Source: Candidatus Izemoplasma sp. | Lineage (GTDB): Bacteria; Bacillota_I; Bacilli_A; Izemoplasmatales; Izemoplasmataceae | DNA length: 50,609 nucleotides | Direction: 5' to 3' | NCBI GenBank assembly: GCA_018402725.1 | Contig: JAGYII010000009.1 | Span: forward strand, 1-50,609 | Part shown: positions 17,921 to 25,754 of the stretch, piece by piece | Position numbering within the stretch: the stretch's first letter is position 1 | How the letters are laid out: each line of letters opens with the position of its first letter | Program-made: the position numbers and the translations under genes | Notes under the pieces: generated by a model | What the model was told of the DNA's origin: nothing | The model's database searches: none | Seen by the model: the letters and a program-made list of their open reading frames with translations, nothing else

Positions 17921-19872
17921 TCTATCGTTAGGATGATGCTGCCTGTGTCTTTTAAGCCAGAGACCATCGTAATTTCATACGAGAAGCGACGATTCCCTTT
18001 TAAGCCTAGGTTCGTTAAATCGATTAACACGCTATTCGTATCTGAAGAAGTAAAGGTCTGAGTTCCGATGCGGACCGTGATGGACTGAATCGCATCATTT
18101 TCAACATCGGAATAATAGTCCCATTCCAAGCGAGTGGGTCCGGATACGGTTTGGTTCGGCGTTAAGTTAGAAACGCCAGTGTGAACTTGGAACTGGGTTA
18201 AAACGTGTCCGTTTTCTAACCTTAAGGTTAAATCATCGACGATCAGCTGGGTCCCGACCGGGAGTTCGACGACGATGACACTTTCTAAAACGCCTAGATC
18301 AAGGCTTAAAGCGCCGGTATGGTTTTTAGAAAGGTAGGTTTTACTCACAAGATCGTATAAGTCTAAGGGCCCTTCGGTGCTTGGGAGGTAGGTGACGGTT
18401 TTTACTTCTGGATGCGGATTAAAAAGTAAATACTGAGGGAAAGGGTCATGGCCCAGCATCGCCATCCGGTTGATCCAAATCTTTAAAAGACCTTCAACAT
18501 CAGTCGGCTCAATCATCACCCCTAACATCCCGGTGCTGACGCCACTGTAAATCGATAGGTCGGTGTTGGCCCATCCCGTAATCATCGGATCGCCCCCAAT
18601 CCAGGGGGTCCGTCCGTTATAGCCATTAATAATCCCTTCATAAGGGACACTATGACCGGTCACCTCATTGAAGGTGCCACATTGTTCAAAGTACGTACAT
18701 GAATGAAAACGAGGATCCGATTGGTCAGAAAAGAAGTAACGACCATTACTGGTGAGATGAAGGAGCCATTGACCGGTGGCGCTTGCGTATCGCGCATCAT
18801 ATGAAACAAAGGAGGACACAATAAAAGCACTTGCAAAAGTGTTCATCGAAAACGCATAGCCCCCGCGGTCTCTGGTACTTCCCATTAAGCCGTCCATGGG
18901 GAATTCTCCCCACGTTCCAACCACGGACCCCCACCCCCCACGAGGGACAGAAAGTCCATCGAAGTTTTCGTTTAGGAATTGCGAGAGGTCATAATTTTTA
19001 CCGTGTTGAGCATTTAAATAAGCCCCTAAAAAAGGTGCGTAATAATGTAAGATTTCATAAAGGGGACTACTGAAATAATTTGAAATGTAGTCCATCGTGT
19101 TGATCAAGGCGTCGAGGTATTTTTCTTCCCCGGTCCATTGATACCCGTAATACATCAACATCCCAATCCCGACCGCACTATCAGGTTCTTGCCAAATCCC
19201 GTTGTTATAAGGTTGCATCGTCGTAAAGTCAAACGAGGTAAAGTTATAATCCGGTCCTTTTTCTTGAGCTTGGAAGACTAAGTGCGCTTGGTACCATTGT
19301 TCGATGTTGGAAAGTGCTTGTTCACGGACGACGGTTGCACCTGGATAAAGCGCCGAGACCTGAGTAAATAAAATCCCGGGATAAATCATATACCATAACG
19401 AACTGTCGATGGAGACCCCACGGGTTCCATTGAGAATAACTCGCTGATTCGCATTATAAAACTGACTTAATTTAGCGACATAATCATCGCCATCATAGTC
19501 GGTCATATCAAGGCCAAGCAACGAGGCACTTAAAACGGCCGCAATGGCCGCAACCCCTTCAACATACCCACGATCATCCCCAACATACGCCCCAAAACGA
19601 AATTCATTTCGAGTGTCATCTTTGGTGATTAAAGGTAAAAAATCACCCGTCGCTTCCGTGTCAAATAACCATTGATGGAAGGTTAAGGCTTTTTCTTGAT
19701 AGTCCATGAGTTCATAAGATGCTGGGAAATAACGATCATAATTAGAGATCCTTGCAATCGGTTTTTGATAGCTTAAAGACATCGGGGGATACTCCACTTC
19801 TAAACGCGAAGCACACCCTGAAAAAACGAAAGAAGCTATGAGGATGAGGAAGGTTAGGATGAGTTTTTTCAT
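17917..19872 (-). CDS. Large lipoprotein with predicted alpha/alpha-barrel glycosidase fold
   Basis: A 651-residue lipoprotein (signal ending FSGC, Cys20). From about residue 60 to 500 it is rich in paired helices with Trp, Tyr and Gly motifs (SSLWYMIYPG, NNGIWQEPDSAVGIGMLMYYGY, TRDRGGYAFSMNTFASA, INGYNGRTPWIGGDP), the look of a six-hairpin glycosidase or lyase. The last 90 residues form an Ig-like beta domain. It is anchored outside, where it may trim the polymer before import. Start: ATG 19872 is preferred to an in-frame TTG at 19875; the AAGGAG site precedes both. I cannot name the CAZy family. Confidence 0.72.
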   Translation of the reverse strand: MKKLILTFLILIASFVFSGCASRLEVEYPPMSLSYQKPIARISNYDRYFPASYELMDYQEKALTFHQWLFDTEATGDFLPLITKDDTRNEFRFGAYVGDDRGYVEGVAAIAAVLSASLLGLDMTDYDGDDYVAKLSQFYNANQRVILNGTRGVSIDSSLWYMIYPGILFTQVSALYPGATVVREQALSNIEQWYQAHLVFQAQEKGPDYNFTSFDFTTMQPYNNGIWQEPDSAVGIGMLMYYGYQWTGEEKYLDALINTMDYISNYFSSPLYEILHYYAPFLGAYLNAQHGKNYDLSQFLNENFDGLSVPRGGWGSVVGTWGEFPMDGLMGSTRDRGGYAFSMNTFASAFIVSSFVSYDARYASATGQWLLHLTSNGRYFFSDQSDPRFHSCTYFEQCGTFNEVTGHSVPYEGIINGYNGRTPWIGGDPMITGWANTDLSIYSGVSTGMLGVMIEPTDVEGLLKIWINRMAMLGHDPFPQYLLFNPHPEVKTVTYLPSTEGPLDLYDLVSKTYLSKNHTGALSLDLGVLESVIVVELPVGTQLIVDDLTLRLENGHVLTQFQVHTGVSNLTPNQTVSGPTRLEWDYYSDVENDAIQSITVRIGTQTFTSSDTNSVLIDLTNLGLKGNRRFSYEITMVSGLKDTGSIILTIE

Positions 19873-19915
19873 CAAATAAGACTCCTTAACATTTTTTCAG
19901 GGGATTCGCTAGATG

Positions 19916-20473
19916 TTATTTCGTGTAGAAAACGGAAATTGAAGTAATTTGAACAAAGGCATCCGGACTACCGGCTGGGTAAATCCAGAAATGTAAGTCT
20001 AAGACAGTTCCGTAATCACTATACGTAACCCCAATGGAATCAGCGATATTTCCGCCGGCATATTGGTTCCATTTCATGTCATTGTCATTGATGATGTATA
20101 AGCCCCATGACTCTCCAACTAAATCAGAAAGAAGAGTTTGAACGCCCCATTTAAAGGCATCCGGTGATTCGTTAACACGGACTAAGAAGATGGGTTCTCT
20201 TGACAAGTCAAGGTTTAATGCAGGCGTTTGAACGCCGCCCCAACCATTAGGTCCTGCTTTGATGGTGACGAATCCACCGTCATGATCAACGCCCATGACA
20301 ACGCCCTGATCGACTTCGCCCCCAGGAGTGACCATAAGATCAAACAACGCGATCTCCTCGTAAGTAAAACTGTAGGCGAGTTCGTAGCCGCCTTCTTCAG
20401 CCGCCGCAGTATCACAGGCAGCTAAAACAAACATGCTGGTAAATAAAGCGGTAAGTAATAATAATTTTTTCAT
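19916..20473 (-). CDS. Small lipoprotein, predicted carbohydrate-binding beta-sandwich
   Basis: A 185-residue protein with a lipoprotein signal (VLAAC, Cys20). The mature part has alternating beta-strand patterns and surface aromatic residues (GPNGWGGVQT, DAFKWGVQTLL, SWGLYIINDND, LHFWIYPAG), like a carbohydrate-binding module. It lies between the permease genes and the large lipoprotein of the same operon and probably holds the glycan at the surface. No named family is recognised. Confidence 0.6.
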   Translation of the reverse strand: MKKLLLLTALFTSMFVLAACDTAAAEEGGYELAYSFTYEEIALFDLMVTPGGEVDQGVVMGVDHDGGFVTIKAGPNGWGGVQTPALNLDLSREPIFLVRVNESPDAFKWGVQTLLSDLVGESWGLYIINDNDMKWNQYAGGNIADSIGVTYSDYGTVLDLHFWIYPAGSPDAFVQITSISVFYTK

Positions 20474-20518
20474 TCTTTTTCTCCTATTTTTCTATTTTTT
20501 TTCAGCTTTCGCTGTTTG

Positions 20519-21370
20519 TTAACCTTTAATACCTGACGTTTTTATACCTTCCATGAAGTACTTTTGAGCGTAAAGCAAGAGGATGATAATCGGCGTAAGC
20601 GCCATCAGTGACGCCGCCATTAACGGTCCCCATAAGGTTTGCCCTGTCATTGAACTAAAACTAGCAAGCCCGAGTTGAATCGTGTATTTGGTATCGGAAG
20701 AAATATAAATAAGTTGGCCCAGTAAATCATTCCACGTTCCCATAAAGGCCCAGAGGCCAATCGTGATTAAAGCCGGTTTACCTAAGGGGATAAAAATCTT
20801 CGTGAAGATCTGAAGCCAGGTCGCCCCGTCGACTAAGGCAGAATCTTCGAGTTCTCGAGGGAATGTTTCAAAATACATCCGTAAGAAGAAGATAAACGCC
20901 GGGGCTGCAAAGTAAGCCGGTAAGGCTAAGGGGACATAAGAATCATAAAAGCCTAAGGTCGTCCATAAGATAAAGGTTGGAATCATGACGACTTCATAGG
21001 GCAACATCAAGGTTGCGAGTAAGAGTAAGAACAAGGCATTCTTCCCTTTAAAGTCAAACCGCGCAAACCCGTAAGCGACCATCGCAGAGACAAAGACTTC
21101 CCCCATGATTTTAATCAGTGCTAAGAAGGCAGTATTGCCAAGTTGACGGAAGAGGGGCTGGATTTCTAGCGCGGTGGTGAAGTTACCAAATTGCCAAACG
21201 CTAGGAATCCACTGGATCGGGAGTTTAAGTATTTCATCGGTGGTTTTAAAGGCCGATAAGATCATCCAGATGAAAGGAATAATCATCACTAAAGCCCCGA
21301 GGGTGATAAAGCCATATCGTAACCCAACACGGAGATGCTTTTGGTTTTTAGAAGGATTTAATCGATTCAT
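20519..21370 (-). CDS. Sugar ABC transporter permease, MalG-type (CUT1), second system
   Basis: A 283-residue permease with six helices. The EAA loop LEDSALVDGATWLQIFTKIF and the following PLGKP, and the C-terminal FMEGIKTSGIKG, are diagnostic of MalG-type CUT1 permeases. It lies four bases downstream of its partner permease. It is similar in layout to the protein at 7864-8712 but clearly diverged, so the two importers are separate systems. No ATPase is in the operon. Confidence 0.94.
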   Translation of the reverse strand: MNRLNPSKNQKHLRVGLRYGFITLGALVMIIPFIWMILSAFKTTDEILKLPIQWIPSVWQFGNFTTALEIQPLFRQLGNTAFLALIKIMGEVFVSAMVAYGFARFDFKGKNALFLLLLATLMLPYEVVMIPTFILWTTLGFYDSYVPLALPAYFAAPAFIFFLRMYFETFPRELEDSALVDGATWLQIFTKIFIPLGKPALITIGLWAFMGTWNDLLGQLIYISSDTKYTIQLGLASFSSMTGQTLWGPLMAASLMALTPIIILLLYAQKYFMEGIKTSGIKG

Positions 21371-21374
21371 CGCA

Positions 21375-22229
21375 TTATTCCCTATGGACCCAGTATTTTT
21401 TGGAAATATTTAAGATAATTGTGAGGGTTAGAATGATGATAAACAGTAACCATGCCATGGCTGTAGCACGGCCCATGCGGTAATCGACAAAGGCTAAATC
21501 ATATAAGTACACCATCGCAAAGCGACCCTGGCCGCCGGCTCCGCCTAAGATAAAGGCATCGGTGAATTTTCGAAAGGACCCAATGATCCCCATCACTACG
21601 GAATAAAAGATCACCGGGGTCACAAGAGGTAAGGTGATATGACGGGTTTTTTGATAGGCATTGGCCCCATCAATCATCGCCGATTCATATAAACTTTTAG
21701 GAACGTCTTTGATCGCAGCAAGAAAGATAAACAATCCACTGCCTGCCCCCCAAAGCGCTAAGATTAAATAAGAGGGTAAGACCCAGTTAGGATCGCCTAA
21801 CCAGTCGGGTCCGGTGATTCCAAAGAGATTTAAAAATCCGTTAATTAGGCCAAAACTAGGGTCGAGTATCCATTTAAAGATAATCGCCACGGCCGCACCT
21901 GATACCACCGCAGGTAAATAAAAGATGACCCGGTAAATCCCGACGCCTCGCATCGGGCGGCTAAGAATGACCGCCACCATGAAGGCCACAAAGGTCCCAA
22001 GGGGCACCGCTAAGATAGCGTAGCGGAACGTCACCCATAAACTACTCCAGAAGATCGAATCTTGAAGTAAGTAACGATAGTTGTCAAGGCCGATAAAATT
22101 AGCGTCACCGGCGATATTCCAGTCCGTGAAGCCAATGTATAAAGCGGCCAATAAAGGAAATGCGGTAAATAGGATTAAGCCGATCAGCCACGGTAAAATG
22201 AAATAAAATCCAACGCGGTTTCGTCTCAT
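21375..22229 (-). CDS. Sugar ABC transporter permease, MalF/UgpA-type (CUT1), second system
   Basis: A 284-residue permease. FYFILPWLIGLILFTAFPLL is the typical N-terminal helix, and YESAMIDGANAYQKTRHITL with PLVTP is the EAA loop. RFAMVYLYDLAFVDYRMGRA near the end is the usual UgpA-type segment before the last helix. It starts at an ATG overlapping the binding-protein stop (ATGA), so the two are translationally coupled. It forms the heterodimeric channel with the MalG-type partner. Confidence 0.94.
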   Translation of the reverse strand: MRRNRVGFYFILPWLIGLILFTAFPLLAALYIGFTDWNIAGDANFIGLDNYRYLLQDSIFWSSLWVTFRYAILAVPLGTFVAFMVAVILSRPMRGVGIYRVIFYLPAVVSGAAVAIIFKWILDPSFGLINGFLNLFGITGPDWLGDPNWVLPSYLILALWGAGSGLFIFLAAIKDVPKSLYESAMIDGANAYQKTRHITLPLVTPVIFYSVVMGIIGSFRKFTDAFILGGAGGQGRFAMVYLYDLAFVDYRMGRATAMAWLLFIIILTLTIILNISKKYWVHRE

Positions 22230-23520
22230 GGTCGTTGATCAATAAGATTTCTTGAGAAAGCCGCGATGTCATCAACGGCCGAGAGGTAATCAAAATCTGG
22301 ATTTTGAATCATTTCAAAATAAAGATCATACCAGAGTCGGTGATTGATTCCACTGATGCCGTCCCATTCAGGGATGTAATACCCAGACCGGGCAAACTCT
22401 AAGGTAAATTCAATCGTTTCCATGGCCGCAATTTTAGAGGGGTTAATCGATCGTATATTTTCAATCGTCCCTCTAACCGGTGGAGCAATCTTCCATTCAA
22501 ATATGGCGAGGGTCAACATTTCTAAGGCTTTATAGGCTAATGGATTATCTTGATGGGATTTATGTAAGACCGTCGACGCCGTCCAGTTAAAAGAAGACCG
22601 GGACCCGTCGAGGTTGACTGGGAGGGGAGCGTATCCGATTTCAAAGGCATCGGCTTCACTCATATCCTCCACTTTAATTTCAAAATTATCTTGAGCACCG
22701 CCCATAAACATCGCGACTCTTGAGCGTTCAAACCAGACGTTATTACCGCCTAGGCTTCTGACTTCACTGTAAGAGGGGGACAGTCCTTTTTCTAAGATAC
22801 TTTGAAGGAGGCCAAGTCCCGCTAAAGAACCGGCGGAATCCAGCGTGATGGTTTGATAATCTTCAGCGATGATGTCACCACCACCGGCCCAAATAAAGGT
22901 TTCAATATTAGGCCAACCATCAATCACCGTTCCAAAGACTTTTTCACCACGGTGGTTTAAAGTCCCAGTCAGTTGTTCAGAGATTGCGATAAATTCATTC
23001 CAGTCCCAATCATCGGTTGGAGAAGGATGAGGAATCCCTGCATTATCAAACAAGGTTTTGTTATAGTAAATAATTATGGGATTACGCAATCCAAGAAGTC
23101 CCCAGTATGAGCCGTTATAAAAGCTTTAAGACTCAATGGCACACTTGTCCATGGTAGGCATCTAAGGTAGAAATCCTCACTATTGGTTAAAGTCCGTCCA
23201 TCGACAATGGTAGCCCAAGTCAAACGCATGCCGAGAATCAGTTCTTGGGTCAGCCGAACATATCGGGGGCTTGACGTCCTCCAATTAATACCGCGATTTG
23301 TTGGTAGTAATTGGATGGAATCGGGTAATTTGAATCATGGAATTCACCGGCTGCTCTTTCATTCGCACAGCCACAACAGCTCTCAGTTCCAGTGAGTTCT
23401 GGACCAGCCCAGGTCGCAAATGTAAAAACCAGGTGGACCGGAAGGTTCACTGTCCCCACGCCACTAAACCAACAAATAATAAGGTTCAAAGGGCCCAAAA
23501 AGGTAGTAAACTTTTTTCAT
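22226..23520 (-). pseudogene. Sugar ABC transporter substrate-binding lipoprotein, frameshifted N-terminal third
   Basis: The C-terminal 287 residues (23089-22226) are intact and typical of family 1 solute-binding proteins: YYNKTLFDNAGIP, DDWDWNEFIAISEQL, SRVAMFMGGAQDNF, EIGYAPLPVNLDG and MLTLAIFEWK. Upstream the gene is broken: the ATG at 23520 begins MKKVYYLF, TFATWAGPELT lies near 23430 and IPSNYYQQIAVLIGGRQAPD near 23260-23320. Six or more indels lie between 23520 and 23090. The protein would capture the mannoside outside and pass it to the coupled permeases. Confidence 0.83.
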
Positions 23521-23533
23521 TTCAGCCACCTCT

Positions 23534-23569
23534 AATGCTTTGTTATGTTTTTATAAAGTGTGAAGCATT
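23534..23569. repeat. Inverted repeat in the leader of the second sugar operon
   Basis: AATGCTT (23534-23540) and AAGCATT (23563-23569) form a 7-bp inverted repeat 22 bases apart, between the predicted minus-strand promoter area and the binding-protein start. It could be an operator or a leader hairpin. The divergent intergenic region (23521-23687) also contains a weak minus-strand promoter; no cre-like site is visible. Confidence 0.35.
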
Positions 23570-23687
23570 AAAGTATCAGCACCTGAGCTTTATTTTTCAA
23601 GATATATATAAAAGAGATTAAGAAGGTTTCCTAAATAAGGGATCCGGTATTTTTTAGTTATGATGAATCTAATCATGGAGTAGACTC

Positions 23688-24583
23688 GTGATCTTAAGGT
23701 CAAACCCTTCATCTTTATCAGTAAGTCTGGGGCGGACGCCTTCTTAAAGGCTATTTCACTCATGGGAGACATCGGATCAATGCAGAGTGCTGGGGCATCA
23801 GTGCGCCCACGCCTTCCCAACTAATCACGGTGATGATCCCACCTCCCACGCTTTTAAAGGAAGACTGACCTTAAAGACCTTTATATAAAACCTGCCACCA
23901 TGCCCCAGATTATTCGGCCCTATCCACAGCCGAAGGTTTCCAATTTTAGTCAAACTCATTTCATGAAGACCTCGAGTTTTCAGGTCCATCCGGATGATGC
24001 GTACGCCAAGCGATTTAATAGTTACGGGAAAGAAGAATGCTGGACGATTTTAAATGCTCAAGATGAGGCATCCTTATATACAGGGCATTCGTTTGATACT
24101 CCAGAGGCCCTCCTCCAATCCCTTCATCAAGGCACCTTTATGTCAAAGATCAAAAAACTACCCGTTCAGCCCGGTGATTTTTACTACATCCCCACCGGCA
24201 CTTTACACGCCATTGGGGCAGGGATCGTCTTATTAGAGGTCCAACAGTCTTCTGATCTGACCTTTCGCTTATTTGACTATCACCGCTTAGAAAACGGTCA
24301 ACCTAGAACCCTTCATCTAGAAGACGCCCTGGCCGTCATGCATTTTCCTGATAAGCCCATCTTAAGAGCGCCTCAAGATACCTTTTTTGATTATCAACTT
24401 AACACGTTTAATGAATCCTCTTCAAAGACCGCTCATCTTCATGGCGATTACGTGTTTGTGATGGAAGGTGAAGGCTACTTAAATGAGACGCCCGTCAAAA
24501 AAGGGGATTTTCTCATGGTATCATCCCTTCACCCTTACGAAATTAAAGGTTCAATAACGCTTCAAACCACGCAGCTAAGATAA
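23688..24583 (+). pseudogene. manA: Class I mannose-6-phosphate isomerase, short form (frameshifted N-terminus)
   Basis: The second ManA of the window, without the extra N-terminal domain of the first. The last two thirds are open (23900-24583): FQVHPDDAYA and GKEECWTIL carry zinc ligands, PTGTLHAIGAG holds the zinc-binding His, and LLEVQQSSDLTFRLFDY is a family block. Upstream, pieces such as KVKPFIF near 23697, GISAHAFPTNHGDDPTSHAF near 23790-23850 and GRLTLKDLY near 23860-23885 lie in shifting frames. GTG 23688 after an ATGGAG site is my best start. It is divergent from the second sugar operon. Confidence 0.82.
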
Positions 24584-24619
24584 TGGCTACTTAAAACCTT
24601 AAACTTTAATCTTAATAAA

Positions 24620-24648
24620 AAAAGCTTGACCGCGAGGGTCAAGCTTTT
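24620..24648. terminator. Bidirectional terminator between manA and the SDR gene
   Basis: AAAAGCTTGACC (24620-24631) and GGTCAAGCTTTT (24637-24648) form a 12-bp stem with a 5-base loop. T runs follow on both strands, longer on the minus strand. It serves two convergent genes. Confidence 0.88.
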
Positions 24649-24655
24649 TGTTTGA

Positions 24656-25399
24656 TTAGATTTTACAAATTTGTCCGCCATCAATCACAAATTCAGATCC
24701 GGTCATAAAACTAGATTCATCAGAACCTAAGAATAAGACGAGATTAGAAACTTCAACGGGATCACCAATCCGGCCCAGTGGATTATTTTGAGCCATTGCA
24801 TCCACCATTGCTTTATCAACATTTGGATTATCAAGGGTCATCGGTGTGGCGATAACGCCCGGGTGAATCGAGTTTGAACGAATGTTGAAAGACCCATAAT
24901 CAAGGGCGGCGACTTTCGTCATCCCTCTAACCGCAAACTTTGTAGCGGTATAGGCCATGAGACCCATACTTCCACCCATTCCGGCGATGGATGAGATATT
25001 GATAATCGAGCCTGATTTAGCTTTCATCATCGAAGGGGCGGTGATTTGGATTCCTAGATACACCCCAAGTTGATTGATTTTGTAGTGTCTTTCGTAATCT
25101 TCATCGGTCCGTGAGTCCCATGGAGCAAACCCAGCGATGCCGGCGTTGTTGACTAAGATGTTAATCGGTCCAAAGGCTTTTTCCGTCTCGGCGACGACTC
25201 TTTCCCAGTCTTCACGCTTGGTGACGTCATGCTTAAAGTATAAGCAGTGATCCCCGAGTCTTTCAGCTTCCTTCGCGCCATCTAAGATATCCGTAATCAC
25301 GACTTTAGCGCCTTCTTTAAGTAAGAGTTCAGCATGGCTTAGTCCCATACCCCGTGCCCCGCCTGTAATTAAAGCGACTTTTCCTGTTACTCGTGCCAT
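24656..25399 (-). CDS. Short-chain dehydrogenase/reductase
   Basis: A 247-residue classical SDR. The nucleotide-binding motif TGGARGMG is at residues 13-20, NNAG near residue 87, a catalytic Ser in INISSIAG and YTATK near 150-155, and DGGQ at the C-terminus. Asp in the ITDIL segment after strand 2 favours NAD over NADP. Substrate is unknown; sequences of this type are often annotated as 3-alpha/20-beta-hydroxysteroid or glucose dehydrogenases, which is unreliable. It is a single-gene unit, starts after AAGGAGG, and its promoter is covered by a cre-like operator, so sugar supply probably controls it. Confidence 0.93.
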   Translation of the reverse strand: MARVTGKVALITGGARGMGLSHAELLLKEGAKVVITDILDGAKEAERLGDHCLYFKHDVTKREDWERVVAETEKAFGPINILVNNAGIAGFAPWDSRTDEDYERHYKINQLGVYLGIQITAPSMMKAKSGSIINISSIAGMGGSMGLMAYTATKFAVRGMTKVAALDYGSFNIRSNSIHPGVIATPMTLDNPNVDKAMVDAMAQNNPLGRIGDPVEVSNLVLFLGSDESSFMTGSEFVIDGGQICKI

Positions 25400-25429
25400 A
25401 TAAAATGACCTCCTTTTCTTGATACTTTT

Positions 25430-25466
25430 ATCATAACATTAATAAGCATTTATGTAAACGCTTACA
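25430..25466 (-). promoter_or_regulatory. SDR promoter with cre-type operator
   Basis: On the minus strand, -35 TTTACA (25458-25453) and -10 TATGAT (25435-25430) are 17 bases apart. The -35 is part of TGTAAACGCTTACA (25453-25466), which matches all 14 positions of the catabolite-response consensus TGWAANCGNTNWCA. A CcpA or local LacI protein bound here would block the -35. Confidence 0.75.
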
Positions 25467-25523
25467 CTTTTTGTAATAAAGGCCTTTTTTATTACGAATT
25501 GAATCAAATTCTTCAATTAGTTC

Positions 25524-25551
25524 TTGGCAGAAAAGGCAGATGTGATATAAT
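25524..25551 (+). promoter_or_regulatory. tRNA-Leu promoter
   Basis: TTGGCA (25524-25529), a 16-base spacer and TATAAT (25546-25551) with an upstream TG (extended -10). Transcription would begin about 5 bases before the tRNA. Confidence 0.75.
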
Positions 25552-25562
25552 TTTTCTTGCCT

Positions 25563-25646
25563 GCCAGCATGGCGGAATTGGTAGACGCACCAGACTCAAA
25601 ATCTGGCGTTCTTGCGGACGTGTCGGTTCGACTCCGACTGCTGGTA
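25563..25646 (+). tRNA. tRNA-Leu (anticodon CAA)
   Basis: An 84-base class II tRNA. Acceptor strands GCCAGCA (25563-25569) and TGCTGGT (25639-25645) pair with a G-U at the first position. The anticodon stem CCAGA/TCTGG encloses the loop CTCAAAA, giving anticodon CAA (reads UUG). A long variable arm follows, then a T arm with stem GTCGG/CCGAC. CCA is not encoded. Confidence 0.96.
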
Positions 25647-25653
25647 GGAAATT

Positions 25654-25676
25654 ATCCTCGTGAGGGGATTTTTTTT
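25654..25676 (+). terminator. Terminator of tRNA-Leu
   Basis: ATCCTC and GGGGAT form a 6-bp stem (one U-G pair) closed by a GTGA tetraloop, followed by eight T. Confidence 0.8.
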
Positions 25677-25698
25677 ATGGTTTTTTTAGAGGTCTCTT

Positions 25699-25729
25699 GT
25701 TTACTTTTAAAGGGGGTAAACGCTATAAT
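25699..25729 (+). promoter_or_regulatory. gcvT promoter with inverted repeat
   Basis: TATAAT at 25724-25729 has TTTACT 18 bases upstream (25700-25705). GTTTAC (25699-25704) and GTAAAC (25716-25721) form an inverted repeat that overlaps the -35 and spacer, so it may be an operator. No glycine riboswitch core is visible between the tRNA and gcvT. Confidence 0.5.
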
Positions 25730-25754
25730 GAACCTAACAAGAAAGGATGTAACC

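Noticed and set aside
23590-23820. A 76-codon minus-strand frame between the two mannose loci
   Set aside because: The plus strand here encodes the broken N-terminus of the second ManA (GISAHAFPTNHGDD); the minus-strand product has no recognisable feature.
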